Of a stretch of DNA of 62,516 nucleotides, positions 16,767 to 24,963 are shown in pieces. The first letter of the stretch is position 1; the number at the start of each line of letters is the position of its first letter. The position numbers and the translations under genes were made by a program. The notes under the pieces are model-generated. The model made no database searches. It was not told where the DNA came from and saw nothing but the letters and a program-made list of their open reading frames with translations. This DNA comes from Novosphingobium album (ex Liu et al. 2023) (GTDB lineage Bacteria > Pseudomonadota > Alphaproteobacteria > Sphingomonadales > Sphingomonadaceae): positions 1-62,516 of the forward strand of contig NZ_JARESE010000085.1 in the NCBI RefSeq assembly GCF_029076845.1, given 5' to 3'.

Positions 16767-17935
16767 CCGACATTGTCATCGTTGAAGCCGCGCGCACGCC
16801 GATCGGCCGCGTGCGCGGCAGCCTGGCCGACGTGCGCGCCGACCACCTTGGCGCGATCGTGCTCAACGCCGTGGTCGAGCGCGCGGGGATCGATCCCGCG
16901 CAAGTGGAGGACGTCGTGTTCGGCTGCGTCACCCAGGTGGGTGAGCAATGCGCCAATGTCGCGCGCACCGCGCTGCTCTCGGCCGGCTGGCCCGAGAGCA
17001 TTCCGGGGATGACGGTGGACCGCAAGTGCGGCTCGTCCGAGGCGGCGCTGCACACCGGCGTTGGCGAAGTGGCGGCCGGCGCGTTCGATGTCGTCGCGGT
17101 GGGCGGTGCCGAGAACATGTCGCGCGTGCGCATGGGCGGCAACCGCGAGATCTATGGCGAGGCCTTTGGCTGGGCGCTGCTCGATCGCTTTCCGCAAGTC
17201 TCGCAAGGCGAGGCGGCCGAACTGATCGCCGACAAGTGGGGCCTCACGCGCGACGATTTCGACGACTACGCGATCGAGAGCCACCGCCGCGCCGCCGTGG
17301 CGGCCGACGCGGGCTGGTTCGAGCGCGAGATCGTGCCGGTGGACATCGCCGCCTGGCGCCAGCACGACGCGCATGGCGCGGACGGCGTGCTGGACGCCGA
17401 CGAGACCATTCGCCGCGACACCAGCCGCGAGAAGCTGGCCACGCTCAAGCCCAGCTTTCGCGAGCAGGGCCGCGTCACCGCCGGCAACAGCTCGCAGATC
17501 TGCGATGGCGCGGCGGCGCTGCTGCTGATGCGCGAGCAGGATGCGCTGGCGCGCGGCCTCAGGCCCCGCGCCCGCATCCGCGCGGTGACGACGGTGGGCG
17601 CGGACCCGACGCTGATGCTGCTGGGCCCGATCGAGGCGACGCGCCGCGTGCTTGCCAAGGCCGGGCTGGAGCGCGACGATATCGACCTGTTCGAGGTCAA
17701 CGAGGCGTTCGCCTCGGTGCCGCTCGTCTGGATGCGGGAGATCGGGGTCGATCATGCCAAGCTCAACGTCAATGGCGGGGCGATCGCGCTGGGCCATCCG
17801 CTCGGCGCAACCGGCGCGCGGATCATGACGACGCTGCTGCACGAGTTGGAGCGGCGCGACGCGCGCTTCGGCCTGCAGTCGATCTGCTGCGCGGGCGGGC
17901 TGGGCACGGCCACCGTGATCGAACGGATCGGCTGA
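16763..17935 (+). CDS. Thiolase (acetyl-CoA C-acyltransferase)
   Basis: A 390-residue thiolase with all catalytic elements: nucleophile C89 (DRKCGSSEAAL), the His loop NVNGGAIALGHPLGATGAR, and the second Cys in CCAGGLGTATVI. It cleaves 3-ketoacyl-CoA with CoA to give acetyl-CoA or propionyl-CoA and a shortened acyl-CoA. This contrasts with the thiolase-like protein at 30724, which lacks the nucleophile. The start lies within the end of the dehydrogenase gene, so the two are translationally coupled. Confidence 0.94.
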   Translation: MTDIVIVEAARTPIGRVRGSLADVRADHLGAIVLNAVVERAGIDPAQVEDVVFGCVTQVGEQCANVARTALLSAGWPESIPGMTVDRKCGSSEAALHTGVGEVAAGAFDVVAVGGAENMSRVRMGGNREIYGEAFGWALLDRFPQVSQGEAAELIADKWGLTRDDFDDYAIESHRRAAVAADAGWFEREIVPVDIAAWRQHDAHGADGVLDADETIRRDTSREKLATLKPSFREQGRVTAGNSSQICDGAAALLLMREQDALARGLRPRARIRAVTTVGADPTLMLLGPIEATRRVLAKAGLERDDIDLFEVNEAFASVPLVWMREIGVDHAKLNVNGGAIALGHPLGATGARIMTTLLHELERRDARFGLQSICCAGGLGTATVIERIG

Positions 17936-17940
17936 CGGCG

Positions 17941-19074
17941 ATGGCGCGCACGGTTCTTTCCGAGGAGCACGAGCTGTTCCGCGATCAGGTCCGCCGCTTC
18001 GTCGAGGCCGAGATCGTCCCCCATCACGACCAGTGGGAAAAGGACGGCATCGTCCCGCGCGAGTTGTGGCGCAAGGCGGGCGCGCTGGGCCTGCTCTGCC
18101 CGCTGATCCCCGAGGAATACGGCGGCGGCGGCGGCGATTTCGGCTTCTCCGCCGTGATCATCGAGGAACTGGCGCGGGTGAACGCCACCGGCGTGGGCTT
18201 CACGCTGCACTCCGACATCATGGCACCCTATGTCCTGCGCTATGGCAGCGAGGAGGCGAAGCGCCACTGGCTGCCGCTGCTCGCCGCCGGCGAGCGGATC
18301 GGCGCGCTGGCGCTGACCGAGCCGGGCATCGGCAGCGACCTCAAGGCCCTGCGCGCCACCGCGCGGCGCGACGGCGATGGCTATGTGATCAACGGCAGCA
18401 AGACCTTCATCACCAATGGCCAGAACAGCGGCCTGGTGGTGGTGGCGGTCAAGACCGATCCCGATGCCGGGCGCAAGGGCGTCTCGCTGATCCTGGTGGA
18501 AGAAGGCACGCCCGGCTTCACCAAGGGGCGCAACCTCGACAAGATCGGCCTCCATGCGCAGGATACCGCCGAGCTGTTCTTCGACGACGTGCGCGTGCCC
18601 GCCAGCCATCTGCTGGGCGAGGAGAACAAGGGCTACACCTATCTGATGAGCGAGCTGGCGCAGGAGCGGCTCGTCGTCGGCATCCGCGCCGCCGCCTCGA
18701 TCGAGGCGATGCTCGAACGCACGATCGCCTACACGCGGGAGCGCAAGGCGTTCGGCCAGAGTGTGTTCGATTTCCAGAACACGCGCTTCAAGCTGGCCGA
18801 CGCCAAGGCGCAAGGCACGATGCTGCGCGTCTTCGTCGACGATTGCCTGGCCCGGCACTTGCGCGGCGAGCTGACACCGGAACTGGCGGCCATGGTCAAG
18901 CTGATGGGCGCCGAGATGCAAGGACGGCTGATCGACGAGTTCCTCCAGCTCCATGGCGGCTATGGCTACATGAGCGAATATGTCGTCGGCCGCGCCTGGG
19001 TGGATGCGCGGGTCATGCGCATCTATGCGGGCAGCTCGGAGATCATGCGCGAGATCATCGCCCGGACGCTGTAA
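17941..19074 (+). CDS. Acyl-CoA dehydrogenase
   Basis: A 377-residue flavoprotein. Family signatures include ALTEPGIGSDLKALRATARR, INGSKTFITNGQ, QERLVVGIRA, RKAFGQSVFDFQNTRF and the C-terminal LHGGYGYMSEYVVGRAWVDA with RIYAGSSEIMREII. It introduces the trans-2 double bond into saturated acyl-CoA and passes electrons to ETF. ATG 17941 follows five bases after the thiolase stop. It completes the beta-oxidation set of this operon. Confidence 0.94.
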   Translation: MARTVLSEEHELFRDQVRRFVEAEIVPHHDQWEKDGIVPRELWRKAGALGLLCPLIPEEYGGGGGDFGFSAVIIEELARVNATGVGFTLHSDIMAPYVLRYGSEEAKRHWLPLLAAGERIGALALTEPGIGSDLKALRATARRDGDGYVINGSKTFITNGQNSGLVVVAVKTDPDAGRKGVSLILVEEGTPGFTKGRNLDKIGLHAQDTAELFFDDVRVPASHLLGEENKGYTYLMSELAQERLVVGIRAAASIEAMLERTIAYTRERKAFGQSVFDFQNTRFKLADAKAQGTMLRVFVDDCLARHLRGELTPELAAMVKLMGAEMQGRLIDEFLQLHGGYGYMSEYVVGRAWVDARVMRIYAGSSEIMREIIARTL

Positions 19075-19084
19075 GGCGTCCGGG

Positions 19085-19107
19085 CCGGGCGCCGCCTCAG
19101 CGCCCGG
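19085..19107. terminator. Hairpin between convergent operons
   Basis: CCGGGCGC and GCGCCCGG make an 8-bp stem with a 7-base loop, between the acyl-CoA dehydrogenase (+) and the crotonase (-). It overlaps the last codons of the latter. It could stop transcription from both sides. Confidence 0.45.
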
Positions 19108-19903
19108 TCAGGCGCGGCGGGCGCTTTTCCAGCATCGCGGCCACCGCCTCGCGATGGTCGGCGGTGGTCTGGGCGATCGCCTGCAGGGCCGCGCCGTGAT
19201 CGAGGCTTTGCTGCAGCGTCGCCGATCGTCCGTGGCGGAACAGGCGCTTGGTCAGCCGCACCGCCTCGCGCGGGTTGGCGGCGATGCGCGCGCCCAGCGC
19301 CAGCGCTTCGGGCACGAGTTCCTCGGCCGGCACCACGCGTGAGACCAGTCCGATCGCCTGTGCCTGATCGGCATCGAACATCTCGGCAGTGAGCGCCAGC
19401 TCGATCGCCCGGCCATAGCCGATCGCGCGCTGGAGGAACCAGGCGCCGCCGTCTCCCGAGACCAGCCCGACCTTGACGAAGCTTTCGGCGAAACGCGCGG
19501 CGGGAGAGGCGAGGCGGATGTCGCACATCGTCGTGATGTCCAGCCCCGCGCCGATCGCCGGCCCGTTCACTGCCGCGATCACCGGCACGTCGATCGCCTC
19601 GAAGGCCAGTGGAATCTGCTGGACGAGGCTGCGATAGCCTTCCTGCGCCACCACCGGCGCCGGATCGAACATGCGGCTGGCGCCTTCGGTCATCTCGCGC
19701 AGGTTTCCGCCCGAGCTGAATGCCTTGCCCGCCGGATCGCCGGTCAGCACCACGCAGCAGACCGCTGGATCGGCGTCGGCCTCGCGCAGCGCATCGGCCA
19801 GCGCCAGCATCATCGCGTCCGACAGCGCGTTGCGCAGCATGGGCGCGCTCAGCGTGAGCAGCGTCACCGGGCCATGGCGTTCGGTCAGCAGGGGGGTGGT
19901 CAT
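19097..19903 (-). CDS. Enoyl-CoA hydratase/isomerase family protein with altered catalytic Glu
   Basis: A 268-residue crotonase. The oxyanion-hole segments (AFSSGGNL and NGPAIGAGLDI) are present. The first catalytic Glu is replaced by Asp (GAGLD), and the second motif reads ESFVKVGLVSGDGGAWFLQ rather than PE-x-GLIPG. Such variants often catalyse isomerisation or hydrolysis rather than hydration. It is the last gene of the six-gene leftward operon and overlaps the preceding acyl-CoA dehydrogenase by four bases, so it probably acts on that enzyme's product. Confidence 0.85.
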   Translation of the reverse strand: MTTPLLTERHGPVTLLTLSAPMLRNALSDAMMLALADALREADADPAVCCVVLTGDPAGKAFSSGGNLREMTEGASRMFDPAPVVAQEGYRSLVQQIPLAFEAIDVPVIAAVNGPAIGAGLDITTMCDIRLASPAARFAESFVKVGLVSGDGGAWFLQRAIGYGRAIELALTAEMFDADQAQAIGLVSRVVPAEELVPEALALGARIAANPREAVRLTKRLFRHGRSATLQQSLDHGAALQAIAQTTADHREAVAAMLEKRPPRLTGR

Positions 19904-20898
19904 GCGATGTCCTTTCGTTCGCGGTGTCGATCAGTCAGCAGCGGCCAGAGCCCGTCGCCGCCGGCCTGGGCCACGGCGATACCCACCGCTTCGGCACAGG
20001 CCGCCTCGCGCCCCCAATCGTCGCGCCAGCACCACAGGCGCCGGGTGGAGCGGTGGAGTTCGTGCTCTTCGGTAAAGCCGATCGCGCCCAGCACCTGATG
20101 CGCGTGCGTGGCCACCACCGTCGCCGCCTGTCCGGCGCGGGCCTTGGTGCCGGCCGCCAGCCACTCCGGGCAATCGCTCGCGTCCAGCGCGTCGAGCGCG
20201 GCGGCGAGCATGGCGCGCACGGCTTCCACTTCGGATGCGGCTTGCGTGAGTAGGCGTTGGACCGCCTGGAACTGGCCGAGCGGTTTGCCGAACTGGGTGC
20301 GCACGCGAGCATAATCGAGCGCGAGATCACGCGCCTGTTCCATCGCGCCGAGCATGGCCGCGACCGTCAGCAGCCGTGCGCCGGCCAGCAGTTCGGCGGT
20401 GCCGGCCATCCCGGCGGCGACGGCCGGCGCGGTGCCGGCGGGGCAGGCGCGGGGCTGGCCGGTCAGGTCCGCGCCATTGGGCACGACGGCGGAAAAGCCG
20501 CGCACCCCGGCCTGATCCACCACCAGCAGGCCGGTAGTGCCCGGCCACCAGGCGGCGTCGATCCGGCCATCGGCTTCAGCCGCGACGCTCGCGCCCAGCC
20601 ATTGCGGATCGAGCCCGCAGGCGTGGACGATCCGCGCGGCCAGCAGCGGCTCGATGATCGGCCGGGGCACCGCGCGCCGGCCCCAGAGTCGGGGCAATAC
20701 GGCGACTTCGGCCCAGCCCAGCCCCAGCCCGCCCTGCGCCTCGGGCACCAGCGCGAGCGGCAGCCCGGCTTCCGCGATCGCCGCGTCGAGTTCGGGCAAG
20801 CGTTCGGCCCAGGCCGCGTCGGTCGCGGGCACCGGCGCGAGGCGCGAGACGAGGCGTTCGGCGCTGTCGTGCAGCAATCGCGCGATATCGCCGTTCAT
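19900..20898 (-). CDS. Short acyl-CoA dehydrogenase, probable beta subunit of a heteromeric enzyme
   Basis: Only 332 residues, below the usual 380. The FAD-contact part RTQFGKPLGQFQAVQRLL and the late helices (HQVLGAIGFTEEHELHRSTR) are recognisable. The middle beta domain is short and the usual ALTEP motif is missing. Its frame overlaps those of a normal-length acyl-CoA dehydrogenase before it and a crotonase after it. Adjacent degenerate and complete acyl-CoA dehydrogenases that form alpha2-beta2 enzymes are known in steroid side-chain degradation. The same is inferred here. Confidence 0.82.
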   Translation of the reverse strand: MNGDIARLLHDSAERLVSRLAPVPATDAAWAERLPELDAAIAEAGLPLALVPEAQGGLGLGWAEVAVLPRLWGRRAVPRPIIEPLLAARIVHACGLDPQWLGASVAAEADGRIDAAWWPGTTGLLVVDQAGVRGFSAVVPNGADLTGQPRACPAGTAPAVAAGMAGTAELLAGARLLTVAAMLGAMEQARDLALDYARVRTQFGKPLGQFQAVQRLLTQAASEVEAVRAMLAAALDALDASDCPEWLAAGTKARAGQAATVVATHAHQVLGAIGFTEEHELHRSTRRLWCWRDDWGREAACAEAVGIAVAQAGGDGLWPLLTDRHRERKDIA

Positions 20899-22031
20899 CG
20901 CAGCAGCTCCCGGGCGACGATGCCTTGCAGGATCTCGCGCGTGCCGCCGCGCAGGCTGAACGAGGGAGCCGAAAGGATCGCCGTGGCCAGCGCCTCGCCG
21001 ATCGCGCCCGTGCCCCGGCCGGGGCGCAGCGCGATGGCTTCGCGCGCCAGCTCGACGATGTCCTGTTCCAGCGTGGTGCCCAGCTCCTTCATCATCGAGG
21101 CTTCGGTGCGCGGCGAGGCGCCGGCATCGAGCAGCCCGGCAATTTCCACCGACAAGGCGCGCACGGCCGCGAGGCGCGCGACGATCCGGCCGATCGCCCG
21201 GGCCATGCCCCGGTCGGGCGCGGGGCCCAGGGCATCGAGCGCCGCGCGCAGCACGCCGAAGCTGCTGAGGTAGCGGTCCGGCCCGCTGCGTTCGAAGGCC
21301 AGTTCCTCCGTCACGAGCCGCCAGCCCGCGCCGCGTTCGCCCAGCAGCCAGTCGTCCGGCACGAACACCGCATCGAACAGCACTTCGTTGAATTCGCGCG
21401 TGCCCGGCAGCGTCATGAGCGGCCGCACGCTGACCCCGGCGGCGCGCATGTCAACCACCAGCTGCGAGAGGCCCGCTTGCCGCGCCTTGCCCTCGGGCGG
21501 ATCGGTGCGGCACAGCACGACGATATAGTCGGCGTTCTGTGCGTTGGTCGTCCAGATCTTGCGCCCGTCGAGCCGCCAGCCGCCCGCGACCTTTTCCGCC
21601 CGCGTGCGCACGGCGGCAAGGTCGGAGCCGGCGTCGGGCTCGCTCATGCCGATCGCGCACGTGATCTCGCCGGCGGCGATGCCGGGCAGCACCGCGCGTT
21701 GCACCGCCTCGCGGCCGTGGCGCAGGATCTGCGGGCCGGTCTGGCGGTCGGCGATCCAGTGCGCGCCAAGCGGCGCGCCGGCCGCGAGCAGTTCCTCGCA
21801 GACCACGAAGCGTTCGGCGGCGGAACGGGCATAGCCGCCATGCGCGCGCGGCCAGGTCATCGCCACATAGCCGTGCGTCGCGCAGCGCCGGGAGAAGGCG
21901 CGGTCGTGATGCGTCCAGGCATGGCCATAGCGCGGCAGGGTGCCGCGCGCGCGTTCATCGGCGAGGAACTGGCGCACGTCGGCGCGCAGGGCCTGCTCAT
22001 CGAAATGGGGAAGGGGCGGGGCGGTCTGCAT
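20895..22031 (-). CDS. Acyl-CoA dehydrogenase, probable alpha subunit
   Basis: A 378-residue acyl-CoA dehydrogenase with the FAD/substrate motif AIGMSEPDAGSDLAAVRTRA, RKIWTTNAQNADYIVVLCRT and a C-terminal GGTREILQGIVARELL. The DAGSDLA and WTTNAQ signatures place it in the group used for branched or cyclic acyl-CoAs. It overlaps the short partner by four bases, favouring co-assembly. The gap of 41 bases to the MFS gene suggests continuation of the same transcript. Confidence 0.88.
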   Translation of the reverse strand: MQTAPPLPHFDEQALRADVRQFLADERARGTLPRYGHAWTHHDRAFSRRCATHGYVAMTWPRAHGGYARSAAERFVVCEELLAAGAPLGAHWIADRQTGPQILRHGREAVQRAVLPGIAAGEITCAIGMSEPDAGSDLAAVRTRAEKVAGGWRLDGRKIWTTNAQNADYIVVLCRTDPPEGKARQAGLSQLVVDMRAAGVSVRPLMTLPGTREFNEVLFDAVFVPDDWLLGERGAGWRLVTEELAFERSGPDRYLSSFGVLRAALDALGPAPDRGMARAIGRIVARLAAVRALSVEIAGLLDAGASPRTEASMMKELGTTLEQDIVELAREAIALRPGRGTGAIGEALATAILSAPSFSLRGGTREILQGIVARELLR

Positions 22032-22072
22032 CGAAAATGGCCTGGATGAAGGGAGATGGGAAGAGCGCGGCT

Positions 22073-23761
22073 TCAGCCCCTGGCGGCGGTTTCGTCGCGC
22101 GAGGATGGGTGGGAACCGAGCGCGTCAGCACTCGTCGTGGCGTGGCGCGGTGCTGATGGCTGGCGGCGGACGAAGCGGCGCACGCGCGGCGGCTCGTCGC
22201 CCGCGTGCAGGGCCCGCACGCGCGCTTCGGCCTGCTGGTCGGCCGTGGTCGCGCGGCCGCGATAGTGCAGGTATTCGCTCCAGCGAGGGCTGTCGAACCG
22301 CTCCACCCAGCGGCGGGGATCGGCCAGATCCTGCTGGAGCGCCCAGCGCCGCGCGCCGTCGCGGCGGCGGATATGCTCGCGCTCGGCCATGGCTTCGAGA
22401 AAGGCGTCGACCCGTTCGGGCGGGATCTCGTAGTCGATCATCACCGTCACCGGGCCGCTGTCCGGCGCGATCGACACGCGCACCGGCGGATCGGCCGACG
22501 CGCCGGCGCTGTGCGTCTCGGCATCGACCGCGACCGTGATCGGCCATCGCAGGCCGAGCAGCAGCGTTGCCAGCATGGCCGCGCCCGCCGCCGCCAGCGC
22601 CCAGCGCAGCCCGGCCGCGTCGGCCACCGCGCCCCAGAACCAGGCGCCCGTCGCCAGCCCGCCGAACAGCGCCATCTGGTAGGCAGCGAATGCCCGGCCC
22701 ATGACCCAGCGCGGCGTCGCGGCGTGCACGGCGACGTTCATCGTCGCCAGCGCCGTCACCCAGGCCGCGCCCGCGACCAGCATCAGCGCCAGCGCGGGCA
22801 GGAGCGCGGCGATGCCCGCGGCCAGCAGCGATGCCGCGCCGAACCCCAGGGTGCCCAGGCGGACGATCGCCTCGACGGTGAGGCGGTGGCGGATGCGCGG
22901 GGCGAAAGCGCCGCTCGTCACCGAGCCGAGGCCGAAGGCGCCGAGCAGCAGGCCATAGACCACCGGGCCGCCGCCGATCAGATCGCGCGCGATCAGCGGC
23001 ATCAGGCCCCAGACCGCGCCCGCGCAAAGCCCGAAGGCGGCGGCGCGCGGCAGGACGGCGCGCAGCGACGGCGATGCGGCGGCATATTGCACGCCGGAGC
23101 GGATGGCGGTGGCGAAATGCTGGCGATGAACGCCCGCCTCGCTGCGCGGGCGCTGGCGCAGCAGCAGCGCGACAAGCCCCAGGTAAGACGCGGCATTGAC
23201 GAGAAAGCCGAGAGCCGGGCCGCCGAGCGAAACCACGACGCCGCCCAGCGCCGGCCCGGCGCTGCGGGCGACTTGCGAGCTGATGGTGGACAGGGTGACT
23301 GCCGCCGCGCGGTCGGCCGGCGGCACATGCTTGCCGATCGAGGCTTGCCAGGCGGGCTGGTGCAGCGCGGTGCCGATGCCGAGCAGGAAAGTCGCGCCCA
23401 GCAGCAGCCAGGGCGTGACCCAGCCTTGCCCGTGCAGCACGACCAGCGCCGCCGAGACGGCCGCCATGAAGAGCTGCGCGCAAAGCATCACCCGCCGCGC
23501 GTCGAACACGTCGGCCGCCGCGCCGGTCGCCAGCGAGAACAGCATCAGCGGCAGGAGCGTGGCGGTCTGCACCAGCGCGATCATGCCCGGCGCATGGGTG
23601 AGCGAGGTCATCAGCCAGGACGCGCTTACCGACTGGATCACCGCGCCCAGGCTGGCGATCAGGTTGGCGGCCAGCAGCGCGCCGAACAGGCGGTTGCGCA
23701 GCGGCGCGAGCAGCGGCGCGGGACCGCCGCTCGCCGCGATGGGGGCAGCCTCGTCGATCAT
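22073..23761 (-). CDS. MFS exporter with C-terminal ABM-like domain (MFS_3 type)
   Basis: A 562-residue protein. About 420 residues form a 12-helix major facilitator permease (FGALLAANLIASLGAVIQSV, STISSQVARSAGPALGGVVV). It then has a soluble C-terminal domain of about 110 residues (TVMIDYEIPPERVDAFLEAM) that resembles antibiotic-biosynthesis-monooxygenase-like folds. This architecture is that of the MFS_3 transmembrane secretion effector family related to EntS. It may expel a toxic intermediate. It lies in the middle of the six-gene leftward operon. Confidence 0.85.
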   Translation of the reverse strand: MIDEAAPIAASGGPAPLLAPLRNRLFGALLAANLIASLGAVIQSVSASWLMTSLTHAPGMIALVQTATLLPLMLFSLATGAAADVFDARRVMLCAQLFMAAVSAALVVLHGQGWVTPWLLLGATFLLGIGTALHQPAWQASIGKHVPPADRAAAVTLSTISSQVARSAGPALGGVVVSLGGPALGFLVNAASYLGLVALLLRQRPRSEAGVHRQHFATAIRSGVQYAAASPSLRAVLPRAAAFGLCAGAVWGLMPLIARDLIGGGPVVYGLLLGAFGLGSVTSGAFAPRIRHRLTVEAIVRLGTLGFGAASLLAAGIAALLPALALMLVAGAAWVTALATMNVAVHAATPRWVMGRAFAAYQMALFGGLATGAWFWGAVADAAGLRWALAAAGAAMLATLLLGLRWPITVAVDAETHSAGASADPPVRVSIAPDSGPVTVMIDYEIPPERVDAFLEAMAEREHIRRRDGARRWALQQDLADPRRWVERFDSPRWSEYLHYRGRATTADQQAEARVRALHAGDEPPRVRRFVRRQPSAPRHATTSADALGSHPSSRDETAARG

Positions 23762-23809
23762 GGGAAAAAGGCGGGCGCGGGCGGCGATGCGCCCGCGCCC
23801 TGATGGTCC

Positions 23810-24919
23810 CTAGAGGAAACGCTGCGCGTTACCGACCAGCAGCGCCTGCTTCTGCGCGGCGGTCAGCTCGTCGCGCGTCTCGATCGCCTGGATGCCGTTG
23901 GCGGCGGCTTCCTCGGCGATCGGGTGCGGCCAGTCGGAACAGATCACGATCGATTCCGGCGCGGCGGCCATGGCTTCGGCGATCATCGTGTCTTCGGGAA
24001 AGGCGGCCAGCACGCACTGGCGGCGGAAGTATTCGCTGGGCTTCATCTTCAGCTCGCGCTCGGACAGGGACTGGTCCTTGTAGATATTGGTGCCCATGCC
24101 GAAGTTCTGGTCCATCAGCGCGAGCCAGCCGGGCAGCCAGTGGACATGCGCCTCGGCCGCGCCCACGCGCAGGTTTGGATACTTGGCCAGCGTGCCGCCC
24201 AGGATCATGTCGGCGAAGGCGAGCTGCGCCTCGAGCACGTGGGTGCACAGATAGAGCATCGGCCAGTTCGCGCGATAGCGATGGATGCCGATCGCGTTGG
24301 ACGGGCAGCCGGCGGTCGTCTCGTGGAACAGCACGGTGATGCCCAGTTCGTCGGCGGCCTGCCACATGGGATCGTATTCCAGCGCGCTCCACGGCACGTC
24401 GTTGGGCGGGGTGGGGGTCAGCACCGCCAGGTTCAGCCCCGCGTGCTTGTGCGCCCAGCGCATTTCCTCGGCCGCCGCTTCGGGGTGGTTGGCGGGCAGC
24501 AGCATCGTGCCCTTCAGGCGGCGGCGGTCGGTCGCGGTGAATTCGCTGATATAGCGGTTGTAGGCGCGGGCGAAGGCGGCGGCGAGATCGGCATCGCGCA
24601 CCGAGTTGGGAAAACCGGCAAGGCCGAGCGTGGGATAGATCACTTGCACGTCGGCACCGCCCTTGCCGTCCATGTAGCCGAGCCGGCTGACCGGATCGTT
24701 GCCGCTGCGATCGACTTTCGCGTCCTCGGCATAGATCTTGGCATAGCCGCCGTGGCCGGGCGCGGTGGGGAACAGCTTCTCGTCAAGGTTCAGCATCAGC
24801 TTGCCGTCCTTTTCGATCCATTCGGGCGCGCGGTCGCGGAACTTGGGGTCGATATAGTCCTTCCAGACCGAGATCGGTTCGTAGAGGTGGGTGTCGAAAT
24901 CAATGTAGCCGGTGGTCAT
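23810..24919 (-). CDS. Amidohydrolase-2 family metal-dependent hydrolase/decarboxylase
   Basis: A 369-residue TIM-barrel protein of the ACMSD-like group. It opens with IDFDTHLYEP (Asp-x-x-x-His type metal site). Further ligand candidates are His in TVLFHETTAG and AEAHVHWLPGW, and Asp in VICSDWPHPI. Relatives include decarboxylases and C-C or lactone hydrolases, so the reaction is open. ATG 24919 is chosen for its AAGGAGAAG ribosome site; the frame continues upstream without family similarity. It follows the D-aminoacylase-like gene by 44 bases. Confidence 0.85.
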   Translation of the reverse strand: MTTGYIDFDTHLYEPISVWKDYIDPKFRDRAPEWIEKDGKLMLNLDEKLFPTAPGHGGYAKIYAEDAKVDRSGNDPVSRLGYMDGKGGADVQVIYPTLGLAGFPNSVRDADLAAAFARAYNRYISEFTATDRRRLKGTMLLPANHPEAAAEEMRWAHKHAGLNLAVLTPTPPNDVPWSALEYDPMWQAADELGITVLFHETTAGCPSNAIGIHRYRANWPMLYLCTHVLEAQLAFADMILGGTLAKYPNLRVGAAEAHVHWLPGWLALMDQNFGMGTNIYKDQSLSERELKMKPSEYFRRQCVLAAFPEDTMIAEAMAAAPESIVICSDWPHPIAEEAAANGIQAIETRDELTAAQKQALLVGNAQRFL

Positions 24920-24963
24920 GGGTCTTCTCCTTGGACGTATGTTCTCTTGTGCAAAAACGGGGG

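Noticed and set aside
22205..23803. Open reading frame of 532 codons opposite the MFS_3 exporter
   Set aside because: Very Arg/Gln/Gly rich product without domains; antisense shadow.
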